Below are positions 1-6,713 of a stretch of 6,713 nucleotides of DNA, piece by piece (position 1 is the first letter of the stretch; every line of letters begins with the position of its first letter). Source of the DNA: Acidiferrobacter sp. (GTDB taxonomy: Bacteria; Pseudomonadota; Gammaproteobacteria; Acidiferrobacterales; Acidiferrobacteraceae); contig DAHWGZ010000089.1 of assembly GCA_027335965.1 (NCBI GenBank), forward strand, positions 1 to 6,713, given 5' to 3'. The notes beneath the pieces are model-generated. The model was not told the DNA's origin. It searched no databases and worked only from the letters and a program-made list of their open reading frames with translations. The translations under genes were made by a program, and so were the position numbers.

Positions 1-188
1 ACCATATCCGCCAGCGCTGTGAGGACGCCCTCGGGCAGGCTGCGGCGCAAGCCCGCTGAACGCACCGCAAGCTCAAGGGCAAGGTCTGCCAGCGCAGCCC
101 GGTGTCGGGACCCCTCCGAAATGTGCAAGGGGTCCATGATCGACACCATCTCATGCCGGTCCGTGGCCGCTAAAATGTCCGTATGCAT
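1..188 (-). CDS. Fic-family protein, N-terminal part (cut by left window edge)
   Basis: Only the first 62 codons are in the window; the Fic catalytic domain would lie to the left. Reading the minus strand from ATG at 186-188 gives an open frame starting MHTDILAATDRH, followed by a helical stretch, ALADLALELAVRSAGLRRSL (about residues 31-50), then PEGVLTALADM. That arrangement is what I recall of the N-terminus of Fic proteins whose next residues form the inhibitory helix (S/T)xxxE(G/N) before the HPFxxGNGR active site. Known Fic enzymes transfer AMP or other nucleotide parts to protein side chains. The ATG at 188 is the first possible start after an in-frame TGA upstream; its ribosome binding site is weak, and ATGs at codons 14 and 18 are alternatives. 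It lies in line with the minus-strand pair to its right but 594 bases away, so it probably has its own promoter. Neither the inhibitory helix nor the catalytic motif is visible here. Confidence 0.72.
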   Translation of the reverse strand, partial: MHTDILAATDRHEMVSIMDPLHISEGSRHRAALADLALELAVRSAGLRRSLPEGVLTALADM

Positions 189-195
189 GTCCGGT

Positions 196-234
196 TCAGT
201 ACCCGCGTCAGTACCTATACAAAATCACAGTATA
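196..234 (-). promoter_or_regulatory. Candidate control region of the fic-like gene
   Basis: Just upstream of the fic-like start there is an 8-base direct repeat, TCAGTACC, at 196-203 and 208-215 (12-base period). Beside it is a short inverted repeat, TATAC at 216-220 and GTATA at 230-234. On the minus strand 229-234 reads TATACT, a fair -10 hexamer, but I see no convincing -35 element. Such a cluster beside a start codon suits an operator or promoter. No binding protein can be named, and the repeats are short enough to be chance. Confidence 0.3.
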
Positions 235-331
235 TCATGGACATATTGGATTACTACGCATGTAGGTGTTCCCTAATATGGCCGCTTCTATGGCCGGATC
301 TCTGCTGGGCTTTTCTTGCCTTTGAGGCGAC

Positions 332-349
332 GATCAGGCTGATCAGGCT
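332..349. repeat. Tandem 9-base direct repeat GATCAGGCT x2
   Basis: GATCAGGCT occurs twice without a gap at 332-340 and 341-349. It is one of four short direct repeats in this intergenic stretch. Two copies are too few to call iterons, and the function is unknown. Confidence 0.6.
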
Positions 350-782
350 TTTGGAGGCTCGCGCCTATCCGAACGGCGGATCCGCCAACGGGCCTTCTTC
401 GGAACGGCATCCTTGATAAAACCGGGATCGTTGTCCGAGCAACAACCGACGCGCGCGGGAGCCGTTTCTGGGTACGCTTGGTGCCATACTCCAGGACGAA
501 CCCGACCGTGATTCCCATACGGAACAGCGGGTGCTCATAGGCGGTTTACGTGAGCCGCTATTCCACATTGTGGGCAGTAGCTCTGTGATGCCATGATAAC
601 GTTCCTCGGCTGTTTTCTTCCTAGCAAGAGGGCCATGCGGCACTTTTTCTCCAAGGCCTCCAGCATCAACGACCGTGTCAACCAAACGAGACGCGCAAGA
701 GACCGCTTTCCTCTCCCGAAAATTCCGAAAATCCGCTCGCGACCATTCCGTTGGAACCGCATACGGCCAGTCGTTTACGAGA

Positions 783-1673
783 TCAAATAGCGTTCCGCAA
801 ATGCATTTCGATACGAAGGCCGACTGTTGAGGCCATATTCACGAGCGCGTCCAAACCGAATAACTCGACCTTGCCCCTCGTCAGGTCGGAGATGCGCGGC
901 TGAGTCACGCCGAACATCTTTGCGGCTTGCGATTGACTCAGATGCTCGCGATGTATGTATTCCTTGAGCTCGGCCATAAGCTGAAAGCGTAGCTCCATGC
1001 TTGCGGTTTGTCTCGTACCGCCCGCGGCCAGTTTGTCCGCGTTATCTACCTGATCCGCTTGTGCGGCCGACGTCTGACCCTCACCGGAAATGTCGAAAGT
1101 AAACTGTTCCTGACCGATCTCGGCAAGCTTCTCTGACAGGCCGATTTTCTGCTCAGCGTTTGCGCGGGCGTATTCCGACATGAGGCGCAGTAGGCGGTCC
1201 AGACCAAGCTTGTCGGCAACCGTGATGAAGTCTTGGTTTTTGTTGATGAAGACGACGGATTTCTTCCCTTCCTTCAGGAGTTCAATGACGTTGCTGAGGG
1301 TCCCGGTGCTCTTGCAGTCCCAGATCATCAACCCATAATCACTGCTCCTGGCCATATCCAAGTCTTTCGCGGTGAAGAACGCACGGCTTCCGGCGCGCGC
1401 CTTTGAGTGGACTCCATGCACCAGCCAGTCAGCCATGTTGTTCCGCGGGGTATCGCCCGTGCAGTAGATGGTCACCTTGGTGGCGCGGCAGTCGCGGAGG
1501 CATTTCTGTATGGCCGTGTCGGCGCCATAGGCGTCGCCGACAACGACGTTGAGGTGAGACGACACAATCTTGTTGATCCGCTCTCGCACTTTATCATGGA
1601 GGCGGCTGATGGATATTGACCCGGCGATAAATACAGTTGACCTATTTCCAAGTGATTGCGGCTGCATAGACAT
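783..1673 (-). CDS. SLOG-fold (DprA/LOG-like) protein with C-terminal HigA2-like HTH
   Basis: A 296-residue protein in two parts. Residues 12-160 look like a SLOG Rossmann-type domain (the DprA/Smf and LOG superfamily): a strand followed by FIAGSIS (15-21), the loop GDAYGAD (46-52), YGLMIWD (113-119), the ligand-loop motif STGT (122-125), then helix and strand GKKSVVFINK (136-145). After a polar linker (about 170-225), residues 229-290 form a helix-turn-helix of the XRE/HigA2 antitoxin type, with SQSQAAKMFGVTQPRISDLT at 246-265 and the family's usual end around LFGLDALVNMASTVGLRIEM. SLOG domains bind nucleotides or nucleotide-derived ligands, and some cleave them; this type of HTH often represses its own operon. 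I infer a ligand-responsive DNA-binding protein. The start ATG at 1671-1673 has AGGAAG seven bases upstream; ATG at 1665-1667 is the alternative. The start lies 32 bases inside the preceding gene, pointing to translational coupling. An upstream in-frame ATG at 1745 would add 24 arginine-rich residues deep in that gene and is unlikely. The LOG motif PGGxGTxxE is not present. Confidence 0.8.
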   Translation of the reverse strand: MSMQPQSLGNRSTVFIAGSISISRLHDKVRERINKIVSSHLNVVVGDAYGADTAIQKCLRDCRATKVTIYCTGDTPRNNMADWLVHGVHSKARAGSRAFFTAKDLDMARSSDYGLMIWDCKSTGTLSNVIELLKEGKKSVVFINKNQDFITVADKLGLDRLLRLMSEYARANAEQKIGLSEKLAEIGQEQFTFDISGEGQTSAAQADQVDNADKLAAGGTRQTASMELRFQLMAELKEYIHREHLSQSQAAKMFGVTQPRISDLTRGKVELFGLDALVNMASTVGLRIEMHLRNAI

Positions 1674-2232
1674 TCTGGATCTTCCTATACGTCCGGAGCG
1701 CCCGGCACGCTGCGTCCATAGTCGCGCCGGTATCGAACAGGTCATCGAGTATCAGGGCATTCCAGCGCCCTTCTTTCATGATGCACTGGTTGATGCTGAA
1801 CCGTCCGGCGAGCGCGGCATCCTTTTCCTGCCTGGTGTGCATATCCTTGAGCGGCGCGCTACTAGGCGGGGCTGGAGCTTTCAGGACCATATTGTCAAAC
1901 ACGGGTATTCTCGTCAGCCGATCGAGCGCGTAGGCCAACTCATTCACCGGCTGTTTGGAACGCACGGTCGAGGCCGGCATCGGTACGATTAAGCCGATTT
2001 TTCCGAACAAGGGCAGTAACGTGGTTTGCACATGCGCCGCGAGCGGCTCGACCTGATCCCAATCGTTTCGATACTTGAGTTGATAGAGGGCTTCCCCAGG
2101 TTCGGAGCGGGTAGTCTCAAAGCGCGGGTTCCCCCATTCATCATCCCCAATACAAACGCTCGAAAGGGTGTGTTTGTGTAGGGCATACCCTAGATTCCAA
2201 CTGCTCTCGAGTTTTGTGACCTGGACTTCCAT
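1642..2232 (-). CDS. ComF-like phosphoribosyltransferase
   Basis: A 196-residue cytoplasmic protein of the type I phosphoribosyltransferase fold. The PRPP-binding signature is ALILDDLFDTGAT at 159-171, with the two acidic residues D163-D164 and the T168-G169-A170-T171 phosphate loop. Further ComF-like features are LKYRNDW (52-58), the strand GLIVPMPAS (80-88) and the region around TRQEKDAALAGRF (133-145). The N-terminus GYALHKHTLSSV (15-26) replaces the zinc-binding Cys cluster of classical ComF, which is absent. Enzymes of this fold transfer phosphoribosyl between PRPP and a base or amine; the substrate cannot be told here. The start ATG at 2230-2232 has a strong AGGGAGG at 2239-2245, six bases upstream. 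An in-frame ATG at 2286 lacks such a site and is rejected. The gene overlaps the SLOG-HTH start by 32 bases, so the two form an operon. Pairing with a SLOG-HTH protein suggests nucleotide or PRPP signalling rather than the DNA-uptake role of ComF. Confidence 0.82.
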   Translation of the reverse strand: MEVQVTKLESSWNLGYALHKHTLSSVCIGDDEWGNPRFETTRSEPGEALYQLKYRNDWDQVEPLAAHVQTTLLPLFGKIGLIVPMPASTVRSKQPVNELAYALDRLTRIPVFDNMVLKAPAPPSSAPLKDMHTRQEKDAALAGRFSINQCIMKEGRWNALILDDLFDTGATMDAACRALRTYRKIQNVYAAAITWK

Positions 2233-2238
2233 GCTTGG

Positions 2239-2245
2239 CCTCCCT
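2239..2245 (-). promoter_or_regulatory. Strong ribosome binding site that fixes the phosphoribosyltransferase start
   Basis: On the minus strand 2245 to 2239 reads AGGGAGG, six bases before ATG 2232. It is among the best Shine-Dalgarno matches in the window and decides for the shorter start over the in-frame ATG at 2286. Confidence 0.85.
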
Positions 2246-2327
2246 TGATGGGGTCGGGCCTTGGTCGGCGGAAGTAAACGAGCCATGGGAAAGACTATTC
2301 AAAATCTTGTATAGCCACGCAAGTTGT

Positions 2328-2357
2328 ACTTTCCGTAGGCCTGCGTGTTCGGAAAGT
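2328..2357. promoter_or_regulatory. Perfect 8-base inverted repeat upstream of the PRTase/SLOG-HTH operon
   Basis: ACTTTCCG at 2328-2335 and CGGAAAGT at 2350-2357 are exact reverse complements separated by 14 bases. The half-site centres are 22 bases apart, about two helical turns, which suits a dimer bound to one face of DNA. The site is roughly 95-125 bases before the phosphoribosyltransferase start. A partial copy of the half-site, GGGAAAGA, lies at 2287-2294. No T-run follows either arm, so a terminator is less likely. The natural candidate ligand is the HTH of the operon's own second protein, but this is inference. I see only weak promoter hexamers nearby. Confidence 0.45.
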
Positions 2358-2530
2358 CGTGGGTTTTCTGATTCTGACGCATATAACTCGAGCCACATTT
2401 GGTTCACGGATGAGCGAACGGATCAGTCTTCTCAATGCTGAAGCGGAGGGCGAATTTTGGGTGATTCGGTGCGAGAATTGTGGGGCCGACGCATGTGGTC
2501 TGGTATCGCTGGTGAGTGGGGGTGGATCTT
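2358..2530. other. Intergenic stretch between the accessory operon and the VOC pseudogene
   Basis: No gene recognised. A short plus-strand open frame runs through it (a possible ATG lies at 2410) but resembles no known family and overlaps the VOC remnant. It marks the turn from the minus-strand operon to the plus-strand pseudogene. Confidence 0.4.
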
Positions 2531-2846
2531 ATGAGGGTGCGCGAAGTTTTAACGCGTATTTATGTGAGCAGCGAAGCGTTTGACTCGGCGATCGCCTTTT
2601 ATGAAAGATTATCTGGCGTTGGCTGCGGGCTCCGATTCCGCTACGACGCCGTGCGGCTTGTTCTGGCGCAGGTGGGGCCTTTTCTCTTGATTGGGGGGAT
2701 CGCCCGAGGATCTGGCCCCTTTCCAGGAAACTCGACTCACAATCGTGGTCGACGACCTCGATGCCTTTCACTGTTTTCTGCAAGGTGAGCGGGCCGACGC
2801 GTTGTCGCCGCCGAGAGTGGTCCCGACAGGGCGCAATATGCGGGTC
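2531..2846 (+). pseudogene. VOC-superfamily (glyoxalase/bleomycin-resistance type) protein, frameshifted and truncated
   Basis: From ATG 2531 the frame begins MRVREVLTRIYVS, then FDSAIAFYERLSGVGCGLRF and LVLAQVGPFLLIGG, the first beta-alpha-beta unit of a VOC protein of the kind seen in small glyoxalase-like enzymes. After the G run at 2693-2698 the family pattern continues in the next frame: SPEDLAPFQETRLTIVVDDL, DAFHCFLQ, then VVPTGRNMRV, ending near 2846. Removing one G from the run of six would join the two halves exactly (LLIGG-SPEDLAPF). The expected ending, which in relatives reads roughly RHPDG followed by VEYVE, is not found in any frame; the sequence changes character after about 2846. 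A GTGGGGGTGG stretch before the ATG could serve as ribosome binding site. The protein is probably dead, lacking its last metal-side strands. A sequencing error could explain the frameshift but not the missing end. Confidence 0.75.
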
Positions 2847-2900
2847 TGGAGTCAAGCGCGGCATGCCCTTGCGTGCGCCGCGCATGGCGCATTGTCGTGG

Positions 2901-2920
2901 CAAAAGCCCCTGACGGGGCT
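2901..2920 (-). terminator. Intrinsic terminator of the LysR-family gene
   Basis: On the minus strand the sequence reads AGCCCC-GTCA-GGGGCT followed by TTTTG: a six-pair GC-rich stem (2905-2910 with 2915-2920), a four-base loop and a short U-run. It lies 44 bases beyond the LysR-family stop codon, in the right orientation and distance. Confidence 0.75.
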
Positions 2921-2963
2921 CGGGGATTGCGTGGGGCTTGTGATCCAAGTTGTATCCGGCGAG

Positions 2964-3857
2964 TCAGCCCGGGTAGCTCAAGGCGTCACGCAATGCCGTG
3001 AAGGCGGGGGAACTTTGACGTCTGCTGGGGTAGTAGAGGTGGTAGCCCGGGTATCGGGGACACCAGTCCGAAAGGGCGCGCACCAATCGACCCGCCTTGA
3101 CGTGCGCCTGCACCAGGTCTTCCGGCATGTAGGTCAGACCTAACCCCTCGAGGGCGGCGTCCAGGCGCATGGCGATGTTGTTGAAGACGAGCTGGCCTTC
3201 GACGCGCACTTTCAGCTCCTCTCCCTTCTTCTCGAATTCCCAGGGGGGGACGCCGCCATAGGTCGGCAGGCGGATGGTAATGCAGTTGTGTCGGATGAGA
3301 TCGCGTGGAGTCTTGGGCTGCTGGTGCCTGGCGAAGTAGTCTGGAGAGCCGACCACGGCCATCCGTACGTCCGGGCCGACGCGTATCGCGATCATATCCT
3401 TGGCGATCTGCTCACCGAGCCGGACGCCTGCGTCGTAGCCATCGGCCACGATATCCGTCAGGCCGTAATCCACGGTGACCTCGATGTGGATGTCGGGATG
3501 GTTTGGCAGAAACTTCGCGAGCGCGGGCTGCAAGACCGTAATCGCCGCATGTTCGCCGGTCGTGATGCGTAACGTGCCCGCCGGCTTATCTCGGAATTGG
3601 CTGAGTAGCGCAAGTTCGGTGTCGATTTCCTCAAATCGGTGCGCGACCACCTGCAGTAGGCGCTCGCCCGCCTCCGTGGCAGAGACGCTCCGGGTCGTGC
3701 GCGCCAGCAGCCGGATGCCTAGCCGTTCCTCCAGCTGCCGCATGGCCCGGCTCAGCGCGGGCTGTGACATGCCGAGCTTGGCTGCCGCGCGGGTAAAACT
3801 GCGCTCCCGCGCGACCACCGAAAAAATCGCAAGCTGATCGTAACGCTCGATCGACAT
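2964..3857 (-). CDS. LysR-family transcriptional regulator
   Basis: A full-length (297-residue) LysR-type regulator. The N-terminal winged HTH covers residues 1-62, with SFTRAAAKLGMSQPALSRAM at 20-39 and the usual QLEERLGIRLLARTTR after it. A linker helix (about 63-88) leads to the two-lobed periplasmic-binding-type effector domain (about 93-295), including GTLRITTGEHAA, YDAGVRLGE (141-149), VVGSPDYF and the EGLGLTYMPEDLV region (237-249). The overall pattern is that of the CrgA/DmlR-like branch common beside oxidoreductase genes. The ATG at 3855-3857 has AGGAACGGAT just upstream. The gene is divergent from the first aldo/keto reductase across 93 bases, the classical arrangement for a LysR protein controlling the neighbour and itself. 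The effector cannot be predicted. A terminator lies 44 bases after the stop. Confidence 0.93.
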   Translation of the reverse strand: MSIERYDQLAIFSVVARERSFTRAAAKLGMSQPALSRAMRQLEERLGIRLLARTTRSVSATEAGERLLQVVAHRFEEIDTELALLSQFRDKPAGTLRITTGEHAAITVLQPALAKFLPNHPDIHIEVTVDYGLTDIVADGYDAGVRLGEQIAKDMIAIRVGPDVRMAVVGSPDYFARHQQPKTPRDLIRHNCITIRLPTYGGVPPWEFEKKGEELKVRVEGQLVFNNIAMRLDAALEGLGLTYMPEDLVQAHVKAGRLVRALSDWCPRYPGYHLYYPSRRQSSPAFTALRDALSYPG

Positions 3858-3872
3858 TTATCCGTTCCTGTT

Positions 3873-3891
3873 ATAAACACATTCCGATTAT
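3873..3891. promoter_or_regulatory. Dyad in the LysR/aldo-keto reductase intergenic region
   Basis: ATAA at 3873-3876 and TTAT at 3888-3891 form an inverted repeat with 11 bases between them, about 25 bases before the LysR-family start and 70 before the reductase start. LysR proteins bind partly palindromic sites of the T-N11-A kind. The 11-base gap fits, though the innermost bases are A and T rather than T and A. A second, looser dyad, CGATT (3885-3889) and AATCG (3908-3912), overlaps it. The position suits autorepression plus activation of the reductase. Confidence 0.4.
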
Positions 3892-3923
3892 GCCACCTAG
3901 TGTCGCCAATCGTTAGCGTCTAA

Positions 3924-6259
<2,336 letters not shown>

Positions 6260-6306
6260 ATCGCCTAAGGCGGTGCTTCGTTCCTGCCCGAATGGATCGA
6301 TGGGTC
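6260..6306. other. Convergent gene junction
   Basis: These 47 bases lie between two converging genes. A small hairpin, CGCC-TAA-GGCG at 6262-6272, follows the second aldo/keto reductase stop, but no T-run follows, so I do not call a terminator. Confidence 0.35.
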
Positions 6307-6713
6307 TTAGGGTTTCACGGCGAGCACGATCTTGCCGCGATGGTCGCCGCTTTCCATGAGCGCATGGGCGCGCGCGGCCTCGGCTAATGGAAACCGTGCG
6401 CCGATGTGCGGAAGCAGCCGGCCGCGATCGAGTTCGGGCCAGATGTGTTGGGCGAGCGCGTCGCGTATGGCGCGCTTTTCCGCGACCGTGCGTGGGCGCA
6501 TTGCGGAGCCGGTCAGCCGCAGGCGCTTGGCGAGGATCGGGGCAAGGTCGATATCGCCGCGGTTGCCGCCGGAGAGGGCGATGAAGACGAGTCGGCCGTC
6601 GCGCCTCAGGATGGAGCAATGGCGCTCCAGATAGGGGGGGCCTACGACATCGAGGATCACGTCGATGCCCTGATGGTCGGTCGTCGCCATCACCGCTTCC
6701 GCGAAATCGGTCG
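6307..6713 (-). CDS. Quinone oxidoreductase, zinc-free MDR type, C-terminal part (cut by right window edge)
   Basis: The last 134 residues of a medium-chain dehydrogenase/reductase of the NADPH:quinone oxidoreductase (PIG3/QOR) kind. They run TDFAEAVMATTDHQGIDVIL (second half of the Rossmann domain), then DVVGPPYLERHCSILRRDGR and LVFIALSGG, and end with the typical PLAEAARAHALMESGDHRGK followed by IVLAVKP. The active substrate lobe, the GxGxxG nucleotide motif and the start are beyond the window, so coordinates at 6713 are the edge, not the gene's start. Members reduce quinones or related alkenals with NADPH. The gene is convergent with the second aldo/keto reductase across 47 bases, so the two are not co-transcribed. 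An internal GTG at 6691 is not the start because homology continues upstream of it. Confidence 0.9.
   Translation of the reverse strand, partial: TDFAEAVMATTDHQGIDVILDVVGPPYLERHCSILRRDGRLVFIALSGGNRGDIDLAPILAKRLRLTGSAMRPRTVAEKRAIRDALAQHIWPELDRGRLLPHIGARFPLAEAARAHALMESGDHRGKIVLAVKP

Larger units (their letters stand above)
189..782. other. 594-base stretch without a recognised gene; short direct repeats
   Basis: Between the fic-like start and the end of the SLOG-HTH gene I recognise no gene. Several open frames of 65-106 codons exist on both strands; the longest are minus 365-685 and minus 535-762. They overlap one another, lack good ribosome binding sites and match no family I know. The stretch is rich in short direct repeats: TATGGCCG at 277-284 and 289-296 (12-base period), GATCAGGCT in tandem at 332-340 and 341-349, and CCGAAAAT at 716-723 and 725-732 (9-base period). 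I see no clear intrinsic terminator for the gene ending at 783. It may be a degraded gene or a regulatory spacer. Confidence 0.5.

Noticed and set aside
783..998. Separate antitoxin gene starting at the internal ATG 996-998
   Set aside because: No convincing ribosome binding site before it, and the frame is continuous with the SLOG domain.
1674..1745. Longer start (ATG 1745) for the SLOG-HTH gene
   Set aside because: It would overlap the upstream gene by 104 bases and adds an arginine-rich tail unlike the SLOG domain; AGGAAG precedes ATG 1673.
2233..2286. Longer start (ATG 2286) for the phosphoribosyltransferase
   Set aside because: The extra 18 residues have no family match, and the strong AGGGAGG sits six bases before ATG 2232.
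6262..6272. Hairpin CGCC-TAA-GGCG as a terminator
   Set aside because: The stem is only four pairs and no T-run follows on either strand.

Overview
The window looks like chromosomal DNA from a moderately GC-rich proteobacterium, probably beta- or gammaproteobacterial. This is judged from codon use, clear AGGAGG-like ribosome binding sites, and the style of the LysR, aldo/keto reductase and quinone reductase proteins. The genus cannot be fixed from sequence alone. No rRNA, tRNA, CRISPR array or intact mobile element was seen.

Left part (1 to about 2,360) looks accessory and reads entirely on the minus strand. In transcription order it holds: an inverted repeat that may be an operator (2328-2357); a ComF-like phosphoribosyltransferase (1642-2232); a SLOG-fold protein fused to a HigA2-like helix-turn-helix (783-1673), whose start lies inside the end of the phosphoribosyltransferase gene; a 594-base stretch with no recognised gene but several short direct repeats; and the N-terminus of a Fic-family protein (1-188) cut by the window edge. 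The phosphoribosyltransferase/SLOG-HTH pair is the best candidate for an unusual system. It joins a PRPP-using enzyme to a nucleotide-binding-fold protein that carries its own DNA-binding domain, and it lies in line with a Fic enzyme, which uses nucleotides. A role in nucleotide sensing or biological conflict is inference.

Middle part (about 2,360 to 2,960) is a decayed zone. It contains a VOC/glyoxalase-type pseudogene on the plus strand, with a frameshift at a run of six Gs and a lost C-terminus. A good intrinsic terminator for the minus-strand LysR gene lies at 2901-2920.

Right part (2,964 to 6,713) resembles an ordinary redox-metabolism locus. A LysR-family regulator (minus) is divergent from an aldo/keto reductase (plus). 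A 326-base gap follows, then a second, closely related aldo/keto reductase (plus), and convergent to it the C-terminus of a quinone oxidoreductase of the zinc-free MDR type (minus, cut by the right edge). The LysR protein probably controls at least the first reductase from the 93-base shared intergenic region. The two reductases are duplicates with complete catalytic tetrads and probably reduce carbonyl compounds with NADPH.
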